From Adineta steineri (Eukaryota; Rotifera; Eurotatoria; Adinetida; Adinetidae), in NCBI GenBank assembly GCA_905250115.1, contig CAJNOI010000126.1, positions 191,880-255,879 on the forward strand: 64,000 bases of DNA, in the 5' to 3' direction. This document shows, piece after piece, positions 34,681-49,500 of the stretch; position 1 is the first letter of the stretch, and every line of letters starts with the position of its first letter. A program made the position numbers and the translations under genes. The notes beneath the pieces are model-generated. The model worked only from the letters and a program-made list of their open reading frames with translations, did no database searches and had not been told where the DNA came from.

Positions 34681-35905
34681 ACAATTCGTACCAATCAAAA
34701 TTTGAATTAAGAAAGCATACATGGCTCATTTCTTGTTTAAAATATTACTTTATAAATGATTAACGATACGTGTTATGATTGGTTTGCTTGACAATGTGTA
34801 TCTCACACTTATTAGAAAAAAGTGCATTTCAATAAGTTAAATTCCAATGGTAAAATAAATGTTAATAGGTAACGATGATTGTGAAGTACGTTATTCTCAT
34901 ATAATTAAATTAAACATTTTATTGAATGTAGTCATGTTTTATAATTTCCATTTATAACTTTTCTGTAGACTTCAATAACATATATTCATTTATTATCAAT
35001 ATTTGAAAATGAAGTGAAATAAAAAATATTGGCGATTCATCTTTTAATCAATTTTCTTTTTTTTCTAAATAATAAATTTAGTCTCTATCGGTAAAATACA
35101 GGTGTAAACTGAAAAAAAATGATAACATCTCTGTTAATATAGTTTTGCCTCATTAAATTTTTTTTTACATTCTCATCATTTTTTTTCTTCTTTTCATTAT
35201 ATATTTTTTTTTGCTTTTATGCGTGCAACATATTCTAAATTATTCTTACTGATGCATTAGGAAGATAACTTGTAAAATATGACCATACATCGAAGGTTAT
35301 CTTTGATAGATATCATCAAACATGTAATATAACTCAATGCTTTTATTAAAAGTTTTGTTAGTTTGAATTGCATATATATATTTTTACTAATGATATATAC
35401 TTTTTTAATCTCTTTTGATTTTCCTGTATTTGAAAGAACTGTTTATAATTCAGTTCTATTCCTTTGTTCGAAGTATCAGCATTATTTAAATAATTGTTTT
35501 TAATTATTTGTTCCATATATCATTCAGCAGACATATTTGTACTCAGTTCACATGTATATTTTGATACATAATGATATGACTTTCCTTGATAACTTACCGT
35601 GACTACCTCAACAACAACATTATATTTTGTCTACGATTTACATTACTCAAAATATTAATTTTCTGCTCTTGCATGCTAAATAATTATCCTTATAATAATA
35701 TTTTTTTTGTATGAAATATCCATTATTATTGTTAAAATATTTTTTCGATTACCTTTTTGCATCACAATAATAAATTTAACTCAAATCGAAAGCAAACCCA
35801 AGTCTAATATTTACATTACATCAAACATTAATAGTGAAGTGGTGGCCAGGTCATAATTATTATATTGATTTTTAGTAAGATTGATTTTAATTTAAAATAA
35901 AAACT
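34681..35905. other. intergenic upstream of the TIR gene
   Basis: Very AT-rich, with poly-T runs (e.g. 35050-35210). No gene or clear remains of the TIR half of the pseudogene were seen. It should include the promoter of the intact gene. Confidence 0.5.
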
Positions 35906-38892
35906 ATGTATACGTTTTATCCTTATCCTCAACAATCACAACAACAATTTTTTCCATGGCTTAATCAATCATATATACCACAAACTCTCGTTTCTTTTGA
36001 AACACAACTTAATTCTCAATATCCATTACCTCTATCACATTCAGCAAATCCTCCACTTACTTATGAAAATAAAGATCCGAAATCAATCTCGGATTCAGAA
36101 TTAATAAATCTACTTGAAGATCGTACAAATCAACTCAAACGTCTACATGAAACTGATCAACAACAACAATTACCTATTCTTCTTGATGTTATTGTAGCTC
36201 TACGTCATGCTCCAAAAGCAATATTAGTATCAACTGCACAGAAGGACTTTTTTGCTTTGCTTCGAACACCATTTACTGATATACTTCAACGATGGCGTCG
36301 TTTTTCATCTCTACCAGAAAATGAATCTTTTATATTTCGTAGTACAACTAAACTAATATACAGATTAATTCGTTCAGTGGATAATATCTCAATGATTCCA
36401 TTATGGTTGTCGGATTCTACATTACTCGGAATTATTTCTGATTGTCTTACAGATATAGCTACTTTAAAAAAGTTTCTCGATGCTAAAAATAAATATCAAT
36501 TCAAATATTTTACACATTTAATTGATGCATATACTTTATATCAAATACGTTTCAATGATGATAAGCATTTTAACAAAGATATGTTTATTCAATTACTTCA
36601 TCCAATTTTACAATGTCTCACTTCAAATCAATACATTCATACTTTCACAAATCTGTCAATAGATTCTAACTCTATGAGAACAATAGAAAAATTCTTTCTT
36701 CTCACATGTACAACATTTCTTACTTCATACAAAGGTAACTATTCATTTTCTTCCTACAAATATTATTATTTATTTTATTTATAGGATCTCATCTTGAACA
36801 AACAATGAAGACTTTACTTCCAGTCATGCTACCTCAATATCTAAAAATATTAGACAAATTTGTTCCTTCAACACATAGCTGGAATCGAGCAATGCTTCGA
36901 TCTATAGAACATTTACTAAGAATTATCAATCATGGAGCAGATCATTCTCCAACAAATGCAAAACTCATCAGTAATTATCTACCATTGATTACTCATATAT
37001 TAAACCTATTAAATGAACCAAAATTCTATAATAATCTTCATCCAACATTATCAAATTCAGAAACAAAACTGATAAATACATCTATCAGTTTTCTTGTGAA
37101 TATGATCAATGAACCTACAATACTTGCACATATAAAACAATCTCATGNNNNNNNNNNGATCAAAGTACTCAAATGGAACAATTGTTAGAGACTCTAAAGG
37201 GTAAGAAATTTGATTTGTTCATAAGACTATTTTATTAGTTGACTTATTTGTATGAATGCATTTTAAGGTCTTGTTCAACATGATCAAATCAAAGATGAAA
37301 TAATAAAACAAAATGCTCTTCCATTTCTTCTCACATGTACTGATCAACTAACAGAAAAAGCATTGATTTTATTATATGAAATATTATGGTGTTTGGCCTT
37401 CTTCGAAGATATTGCATCTTCTTTATCCGCTAATCCGAACTTTCTTGACAAAATTCTAACTATTTCTAAAGACAGCAATAGCATGTCAATGAAAAGAGCA
37501 GTTGGTGGACTTATTTGGAAACTTATACAAGGTATGAAATATATATTCAACAAAAGATCAGTTTATTTGTAGTTTTATATATGTATATTTGTTGTAGAAC
37601 CAGCATATTTGAAAAAAGTAGAAAAACAAGAAGAAGAGCAAAAATTAGAAGCTAAAGAAGTAAGTAAGACAGAAGAAACAAACCTTGAAAAAAATCGTAT
37701 GAAGCAAATCGATACAATAGAAACAAGCAACGATGGTATGACGGCTGACACACGATCTTATCAATATGATATAATGATATCATATTGTCATGCTGACAAA
37801 GAACTTACCTATAAAATATATAAATTTCTTTCCGATCAAGGCTTTAAAATTTGGATTGATATGGATAATATGTATGGACCAGGTAATATAGTCATAATTA
37901 ATTTCATAAACTATTTTCTTTTATTAGCAATGAGTGCTATGGCAAACGCAGTTGAAAATTCAGAATTTATTATCATATGCATGTCTGATTCATACAAACA
38001 AAGTGCATATTGTCAAGCTGAAGCTGAATATGCATTTAAATGTAAACGACGTCTTATTCCATTAATCATGAGAACAGGATATAGACCTGATGGTTGGTTA
38101 GGATTTATGATTGGTACAAGAACATATGTAGATTTTGGCAAATTTGATTTTGAAACAGCTTGTGAAAAATTAATAATAGAAATCAATTTACAAAAACAAA
38201 GTTTATTAGCTGCATCAGCTAGAAACAGTACTATGCTCGATCATTTAAAACCTTTTACAGCGGTTCGTTCTGGAATTAAACATTTTAAAAAACGCAAAGG
38301 TGTACCTTTCAAATATACGCAAAAAAACTCACTTGGAAATGATGACATATCACATGAAAATGATGACACAGTGTCGACAGTAAGCGAAGCACCCACATTA
38401 AATCAAGATTTTGTTAAAAAATCTATTAATCAATGGACAACATCAGACGTATTCAGTTTTCTTACGACTCATCATTTAGATCCAATAATGCCATTATGTA
38501 AAGAAATGAATGGTCGAGCACTTATACAATTATATAAAATATGTATAACACATAGACTTCGAGCATATACGATACTTACTGAAGAACTAAAATCCGAACA
38601 GGATATAGATTTATCTTTGAATGTTTATTCACGATTTTTAACTGCTATAGAAGATTCAATGCAACCTTCGTCGCAAATAGAAACACCACGAGAATTACCA
38701 TCGGTAACGAATAATTCTCGAACAGCATTTCCTTCTATGCCATTTATTCCTGCTCCAAATTTGAGCAGATCTTACGATTTTCTCATAAATACAAATGCAT
38801 CACCATTACATACATTACAATTGGTTGAGCAACACAGTCGTCAATTACAATATCTTGATTATCTACGTCATAGAGTTACAAGTACAGTCTGA
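35906..38892 (+). CDS. helical-repeat / TIR / SAM-like protein
   Basis: Exons 35906-36734, 36785-37200 (with a 10-N gap), 37268-37531, 37598-37882 and 37928-38892; about 919 residues. Residues 1 to about 500 are a Leu-rich alpha-helical (armadillo/HEAT-like) region. A Lys/Glu-rich linker leads to a TIR domain at about 550-700: YDIMISYCHADKELTYKIYK, GFKIWIDMDNMYG, and SEFIIICMSDSYKQSAYC then QAEAEYAF. The Glu after the conserved Cys sits where SARM1 and bacterial NADase TIRs keep their catalytic Glu, so NAD+ cleavage is possible. A SAM-like helical domain follows (INQWTTSDVFSFLTTHHLD, NGRALIQLYKI). This order differs from SARM1 (ARM-SAM-SAM-TIR). The gap size is arbitrary and breaks the frame as written; reading frames on both sides are otherwise clean. 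Confidence 0.85.
37148..37157. other. assembly gap (10 N) inside exon 2 of the TIR gene
   Basis: Ten Ns follow the codons for QSH and precede DQSTQMEQLLETLK. With exactly 10 nt the exon phase would not fit the next exon, so the real missing length differs. Confidence 0.9.
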
Positions 38893-38981
38893 ATGTAAAA
38901 AATATGTTAAAAATGTTTTCTTTTAATAGTGTTCAAGCTAAATTTTTTTTTTGATTAAAAGAGTTTGATACAGCATAAAAA

Positions 38982-39005
38982 AAGAAGAAGAAGAAGAAGA
39001 AGAAG
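38982..39005. repeat. (GAA)n microsatellite
   Basis: About eight perfect GAA/AGA units in the spacer between the convergent TIR and WDR1 genes. Confidence 0.9.
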
Positions 39006-39130
39006 GCGAAAAAAACTAAAGAATTTTGTCATAAAACATACAATCAAGATGGATAACAAGCAAGGATTGTTCGATAATAAATAAATCATTCAAATAACGA
39101 AATTTAATAAAAAAAAATGACTAAGAACGG

Positions 39131-41535
39131 TTAGCACTTTATATTCCATTTGCGTAGACAACAATCATTACCACCAGTAAGTAATGTATCATTATCTAAC
39201 CAAGCTAAGCATGTGACCGGATTTAAAGGATGAGCACCTAGAATAAACATAGGAACACATATGAAAATTATATGTATATATAGAACAAGATCTATTTTAC
39301 CTTTAACTTGTGTTACTTTTGTTATAGTTTCAGGTTGATATATCATTAAATGTGTATCAATAGCAACCGAGGCTAATTTCTTTCCATCGGGACTAAATGC
39401 AAGACCTGTTATTGTTGCTGCATGATAACGCCACATATCACGACTAATTGGCTCGAAATTTGGTAATTGATAACATGTAATATTTTTCATATTATCAGCA
39501 CATGCAAAAAATCGTCCATCAGGTGAATAAGTAACACGTGTTACAGCATCACGTAGTTCTAATACGCGAAGAACAGTTAATGCTGTACCATCAACAGCGA
39601 AAATATGAGTTTTATTATCCTAAATTAAAAATGAGAGAAAGAAAAATATGTTTTGAATTGTGTGTGTGTTATTTTTTCTTACTTTTCCACCAACTGCAAT
39701 TTGTGTACCTTGAGGTGAAACTGCGATTGATGTTGGTTCAAAATCTAATGGATGTGTTACAAGGATACCTTGTTGTTCTCGATACATACAAATTGATGAA
39801 CCACATACAAGAAAAACGATATTTAAATCACTAACAGCTACATCTCGTGGTTGACCAGATAATTTTTCCATTCGACTAAAAGAAAATAACGTTTTCTAAC
39901 TATAAAATTCAATTGAAAAAAAGAATTTTATTTTACTCATATGATTCCCATGATGAATTAAATAAACGAAGTGTATCATCAAGACCAATTGATGCTACTA
40001 AACCACGTGAATTACTTGCTAATGATTGCACTTGATTTGTATGACTATCACCAGTAATATTGATCATTTCTCGTCCATCGACACTCCAACGAATAACAAG
40101 TCCATCATGACTACCACTGAAAATTTTTGTACCTTGACTTTCACCACGAGCAACAGTTAATGCAGTAATACTTTTATTATGACCCTAGAATATTAATTTT
40201 TTTAGAAAAAAAAAATTCTATAATTTCAAAAACAAAATTTTACTCGAATAGTACGTAGTGGTTTCTGCCCATTACGATCAAGATAAGTAATTTGACCCGA
40301 AAGTGAAACTGTAAGAATTGTATTTCCCGACCAAAGACAACCAACTTGTTGATCTTTTAATTCGCTGCCAAATGTATATGTTCTGAAAGAATTAAAAAAG
40401 AAAAAACAAATTCATTTAGAAAAAAAAACACAAAAGAATTTCAACTTACTGAACAGCTGCGCCTGTTGTTACATCCCAAATTTTTGCTGTTTTATCACCT
40501 GAAGCAGTTAAAATAAAACGACTTGTTGAATCCCAACATAAGCCATAGATTGAGCCAGTATGTGCAGCTGGAGCACCTAATTCTGATAAACGTTCACCTG
40601 TTTTTCCATCATATAAAATAACCTAATAGAAAAAAACATCAAACAATATAATCACTGAAAAAATACACAATTTATATATTAACATACACGACCATCAGCA
40701 GCACCTGAAACAAATTTTTCTCCATCAGGAGAATAACGAACAACATGAACGAATTTTTCATGTTCAGACATTGTTGTTTTCCATTTAAATGGTGGTCCTT
40801 CAAAAAATGAAACAGCATTATCTTCACTTCCAGTTATAGCACGAAATGGGCGTGTTGGTTTAAAATCAACTGAGTTGATTGGTTTTGTCATTCCAGATAT
40901 TTCACCAACGGAATTACCAGCATCAGCAGAAAATACATGACCAAATCTTAACATATTCAATAAAAAAATTTATTTTATTTCTGTTTAAATTTAAAACTGT
41001 TACTTTTCTTTTCCTTCGCCACCAACTATAATACGTTGATTATCCGATGTCCAAGCTAAATCTTTAATTGAACCAGAAAATGGTTGAAATTCATTTTTTA
41101 ATAGATGTTCTTTATTATCAGCACCCCAAATACGAACTTTACCATGATTATCTAAAAAGTATACAAAAAAATTTTCTTAAAATATTTACTTTAATCATAT
41201 TTACATACCAGCTGAAGCAATATATGATCCACTAGGTGAATATTTAGCACATTGTACAGCTGTTGAATGTTCTGTATAGACTTCACATTGCGAAGGATCC
41301 TATATTTAATAATTGTATATATGAGGTTATATAACGATTAAACTAACTTCGATGTTACGAATAAAAACACTATTACCATTTGCATATAAAAATGTTTTTC
41401 CTTTCGGATCAGCACCTAATACAATTGGTTGCCCACGAGTTGTGCGTGGTAATGATGCATAAATAGATGCTAGAATAATAATTCATCTTTTTTAAATTAA
41501 ACAAAAATTCTAGACTTACTTAGGGTGCAACTCAT
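39131..41535 (-). CDS. WDR1: actin-interacting protein 1 (AIP1/WDR1)
   Basis: Eleven exons: 41535-41520, 41469-41348, 41299-41209, 41151-41004, 40946-40688, 40622-40450, 40382-40244, 40184-39937, 39875-39683, 39619-39301 and 39237-39131; 604 residues, the usual AIP1 length. WD blades run from end to end, with family motifs ADPKGKTFLYANGNSVFIRN, SGDKTAKIWDVTTG, SGSHDGLVIRW, EDNAVSFFEGPPFKWK and the C-terminal LLTGGNDCCLRKWN. AIP1 forms a double seven-blade propeller that works with cofilin to sever and disassemble actin filaments. The first coding exon is only 16 nt (MSCTL plus one base). All junction phases agree, and no damage was seen. Confidence 0.96.
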
Positions 41536-41932
41536 TTATCAATGATTTGCTTGGCTAGACGAAAGAAATTTTATCTAAAATAAATTTTTATTTTTTTTTT
41601 CTTTAAAAATTTTTTAAATGACATAAAGATTTTTATATAACTTTTATTAACATCTGAAATCCAACTGTACACATTAAAATGAAAGGTTAACTTAAACATG
41701 ATTAATATTCGTTTTCATTAATCTTTCATTCTAATTTGAATATAATAGCTTTTTCAGAAAAAAAGTTCTATCACAAAAATCCATCGTTCCGACTTCATGT
41801 TTATGTCAAGAAAAATAATAATAATAATAATAATAATAAAATAAATAAATCGTTAAAACACACACACACACACATGCGCATTTTTCATCACCAACCAGCC
41901 CATGAAAAATATTGATATAGAATATTTTTTTC
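41536..41932. other. short intergenic region with microsatellites
   Basis: Spacer between WDR1 start and PI4-kinase stop (tandem, minus strand). It holds an (AAT)n run at about 41815-41840 and an (AC)n run at about 41858-41874. No coding signal. Confidence 0.7.
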
Positions 41933-44268
<2,336 letters not shown>

Positions 44269-46590
44269 TCTATTCAAAATAAGAAGAAGAAAAAAACATG
44301 ATTATTTTATCGAAAAAAAAATTAAATTTAAAAATAAATAAATGTTATTTTTTTTAGCAGCAGTGCAAGAAAAATACCTCGTTAGTAACTTTTGAGTTCT
44401 TAGTAGGTTCTCTATGTATATACATATATATATTAAATTATTTGTTTTGATGACAAAGCAATTTAGAAAAAAAATATATAGTTAAAAGCGAAACATGCAC
44501 TCACTATCTTGCTGCTGTTTTTGTTCATGATTTGAGTTATCAGGAAGAGTATTCGATCTCAAGACTAACTCGATTTCTATTATTTCTCACTTTCTTGATC
44601 GGTCAGATGCTTGTAGGAAAATAATTGACGAGTAAAAATGATGAGCTGATGTGGAACGATATGAATCATTATAATCTGGCATTCAATTACGTTCCAATTG
44701 AAAATAATTTCAAAAATTCCTAAATTTAATTATTATATATAATAGAATTCTATAAGTTTCGAAATGAAATGATAAACAAATTTACTTTCAGAATTTATAC
44801 GAAAAACATTGAATAGATGGCGTTGTTGTTCACAATGAATAAGTCAGAGCGATAACATGATATTGCCTTAAAAGGTAATAGTCGAGACGACTATTAATAA
44901 TAGTTGTCATATCATGAAGCGATGATCTATCGTATAAAAAGTGATAGTTGTTTATGAGTAATAAAACGTGTATATAATAATTATTGATACGAATTTAATT
45001 CAGACAGAATTTTCATTATAAAGTATTTATGTTTACCGTGATTTAATGATGGTAGTTAATATATAAATTATATGTTTGTTTCTTATTTAAATATTTAAGT
45101 AACTGAATTCTAATCGTTAAATTTAACGATATATTTCTTGCATGACTGAGTATACTTACTGATCAGGTGATAAACAAAATAGTGACACAAATTTGCAGTA
45201 GGATTAATCGTTTCTCGTCTACAAGGTAAGTTTGTTTCGTTTTTGTAAGAGAAAACAAGGATAATTTCAAATGTTTACATACAAAATAATCTTCGATATT
45301 CGTAGAAATTCTTTTTATCTATTAAAATATCAAGTTTTATGATTAAAAAAGCTTCTATAATAGTATTGAAAAATCTCTAATAACTAACTGTTTTTTAATA
45401 TCATGCATGTCGATAACTTCTAGAGAATATATTATAAACAAAATATTATTCAAATTGTAAAAAGGACTTGCCTGACCTATATATATATATAAACGGTAAA
45501 AATGATCATTAAAAGTTATTAATAAATGATTTTAATTACTTCTGAAATATCCTATTAGATATAATACTTTAATAAATGTTTCAACTTATTATTCTTATAA
45601 CTTCGTTTTTTAAAATTATCTTTATCAAATATTATTAAATGAAAAACCTGACAATAAATATTACGCCGTTATATTTCAAACACATATATATATATGCATT
45701 ATCAACTAATGAAGTTAATATGCTTTCCTAAATATTTTGTTTTCATGTCTGCATTCTTTTGTTATTTTTCTTCTTCAATAGATTCATTCATGTCGATATA
45801 AACATAAAAGAAAAAGTTTTATAAATCTGCGAAGTATATATTAAATATTTGATAGAAATATCGAGCAACATCTAAATCGTAGATCTGTCATATTTGACGT
45901 TATCCTTAGAATATTTCAGCGTCTGTCCCGTTCTTAGATACTTGACATATGATAATCTATTATTATAATTATCATAGACATTATTTCCATCCGATTCTGT
46001 TTTGTCACATAAACAAAATCATTTAAGTAGAGCATTTCTTCCAAAACGAGGCAAATTTTGCAGGAATAATTATTACTTTTATATACTAACCGATGTTTTA
46101 ATATATTATTATTTTATTACATTTATGTCAGGTAAATAGATAAACAGTCATTAGTAGTATGAAAAGTACCCTTTTTTCATGTTTAGATTCTAATCAATGA
46201 CTAATGTTTTATAAAACTTGACATATATGACTATACCCTGGTTTTTTTCAAAACTCTTATTCATTAATAGATCAACATTTTTTCTGTTCTATATGTCACT
46301 GAAGGCTTGAAAATAAGTACAATTTTAATCTTATTTTTATATTCGAGATATGATTATCAACATAAAAATAGTATCTGTAATAAAAGAAGACAAAAAACGA
46401 ATATACTTGATTACTCTTATTATCATTTATATTCATAGAAATTTTCATAGATAATAATGTTAACATAATTAAATTAGTACTTTCTTTTCATTCTTTTGTG
46501 TCTGTAATTTGTTTGTAAATGACGAATAAGAAAGAAAACTAATGAAAAACATTCTTATGCCATTCAATATTGTCTTCGAGGGAAAAAAGC
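44269..46590. other. divergent intergenic region (PI4K2 / sedolisin)
   Basis: 2.3 kb of AT-rich DNA with TA runs (44424-44434, 45480-45490). No gene, RNA or transposon ends were recognised. It should hold both promoters. Confidence 0.5.
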
Positions 46591-49500
46591 ATGTTTTTCA
46601 TTATTATTTTATATTATTTTGTTTTCTTAATAATTCATAATCAATGTAAAATAATAATATCTCCTCCGAAACACTGGGTAAAACATGCGCATATACCACA
46701 TGAAAGTCGTTATGAAAATTTCTATTTTTATCTTAAACAAAAAAATAATGAAATATTAAATAAACATCTTCATTTAATTTCAAATCCTCGTCATAATCTA
46801 TACCATAATACATCTTGGTTAACACTCGATCAAATAATCCGAATAGTTAAACCAGATTCAATATCTATTAAAGTAAGATTAACACAAAAAAACATCAATA
46901 GATCATATGTTATTTTTATGATTTAGCGTTTATATTATTATCTTTGGAGTAATGGAATAAACTTAAAAGAATGCCGTCATAGTCGCGATGGAGGAATTCT
47001 TGTTTGTCCAATATTATTGACAAAAGCGAATAAAATTTTATCTGCAAATTATACAGATTTCCGACATCGTATCAAAAATATAAATATTACTCGAACATTA
47101 TCATTTATTTTACCGAATTATCTATCGAATCATATTGTAACAATTTCACCAACAACAGTATTTCCTGATCTTTCGTTATTTCATAATTCAATCACATCGA
47201 ATAAATCAATATTAATTCGACAAAAACGACAAGACGATCTTTGTTCTTGTCAATCGTATATTAAACCATGTTATTTGAGAAATCATTATGATATTCATCA
47301 ATATCGTGCACATTCATCAACAAATATAACTTTAAGTATTATTGGATTAGCTAATCAATATATAAATGATAATGATACAAATTTATTTTTAAAATTTATT
47401 GATAATAATAATGATAATATCAAACCAAAAATAAATATTTTAGGTTATAATAATCAATCTATACCAGGTCGAGAAGCATCACTTGATATTCAATATGCAT
47501 TGGCTATTGCACGTGGAGTACAAGTTACATTTTGGTCTATAACAAATTTAAATGATCCATTTTCGGATTTTCTTTTTCAATTAGCTAATATGAAACATCC
47601 ACCTGATATTATTTCAATTTCATATGGTTTTTCGGAAACAAGAAATGATTATACATTATTTCAGAAAGCAATCGATCAAGAATTACAAAAAGCAGCAGCT
47701 AGAGGAATTACTATTGTCGCAGCTACTGGAGATAATGGCGTTGGAGCAGGTAAATATTCTTCAAAAACTTATATTGGCAATTGAAGATAAAATATGAATT
47801 CAGTATTCAACAAAAAGCATGCATTATGTCAAGTTGCTCCTTTTCTGTAGCTATATGTATTTCCCCTTGTTTTAATATCAATTACAAGCTTAAGTTGTAA
47901 TTTAAGATTAGAAAAAGACGTTAGATTTTGAATATTTATAATTAAGATGTCTAGGATTTCATTACTTAATAATTTACTATATTCCGGTACGAGATAATAT
48001 CGGTGAAAACGGGGGTTGAAATTATTCGAAAACGAGTTGTTAATCATTTTATAAAAGAATATTTCTTGTAGGCGTAAATATTATATTATGATCATCTGAA
48101 TAGATGTCTATCATACTCGATGTTTGATAGAAACTTAAGATTAATTATACCGGATGTGAGCTTTTTCGAGAGATATATGTCCTTTGTCATCTTCTCTTTT
48201 GAATGGCGAAAACTGAAGGTTCCTATCTATCTTTGATAAAAAGTTCTAAACATTTTTTCCATTAGTCTTCTTTGAAAATTTCCATAATAGTTATAATAAG
48301 AGAATAATATGTACATTTCATCATGTGTCGCGTAATAGTATTAATAGTCGTAGATAAAATAATGTTTAACTGGTTTTTTTTTCAAACTAGACAAGCATGA
48401 ATTATACTTACTTGTTTCTGGGTAGATCAACCTATCCATCAATGTATCGGGTAATTATAATTCCAATCATCTCTAACGTACTCGTATCTTTTACAAATAG
48501 AAACGCATTTAGACGAAATCATTCGAGTTTATTTGTAAAACAGTATTTACGTAGATATTTTCACATTGTGAAGTATTATACTCAAACTAATTGATACTTG
48601 ATAAAATGTAAAAGAGAAGTATACTTTTTCTTATTAATTTTTTACTTTTCGAACTTTTTCAATTATGTTTCAAATATATTATACAAAGTAACAAAAGTTT
48701 ATTTCTTTATTTTATAATAACAATTATTATAACATTACTTCTTGATATTATGAAAACCTGTATAAGCATATTATTTTACTCACTTATATATAAATTTAGA
48801 GTGTTCAACCGTCTTTATTTGACATACACTCATATATAATAATGCTATGAAAGTCATCGTTCGTCAAACGTGATGTTTTCATTTGCATAGTAACTTTTTA
48901 TTATCTTAGAAAAACTACTTGATGAACTTTTGGTGCATATCGATTGTTTTCACGATATTCATTATCTCAATTATTAACCTGCTTTTATCTTGCTTGGTAT
49001 TTTTTTGTCTACAAGCGAACCATAAAATCTAATCGACGTCATAGAATATAGATCTTTGGAATTAGCCGACTTTTTGAGCAAAATAGCACATGCATGTTTT
49101 CCTGATAACAAAAGATTTTTTTGTTTTCTTAACATGTAATTTAAAGTATGTACTGTGAATACATAATTACATATTTTGTCAACAATGTTGATACAGGAAA
49201 TTTGATGTGCTTCTTGTAGAAAAACATTTGAACAATATGTCTTTAGGTATAAGTCAGTTGCGTATAGTATATATATGTCAGAGAAATATTCATTTCAACT
49301 CTATGTCTTTGGTATCTATTTCAGAAAGCAGAAGCCTGATGTGTTTTTTTTTGACTTCTCTACAGTGCATAAGTCGAAGAGAATTATTAAATTCTTTATC
49401 TCTATTCATATAAAATAAAAGAAGGTGAGTGATTTATGATTAACATATGTTAGATAAGTAATAGGTTTAGAAATAAACCATATGTTTTACCTAAAAACTA

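Noticed and set aside
36785..37200. Frame break in the TIR gene read as a pseudogene signal
   Set aside because: The break coincides with a 10-N placeholder gap; both sides are open and family-like.
44275..44277. PI4-kinase start at 44277
   Set aside because: That codon is TTG on the minus strand; the ATG at 44268 is used instead.
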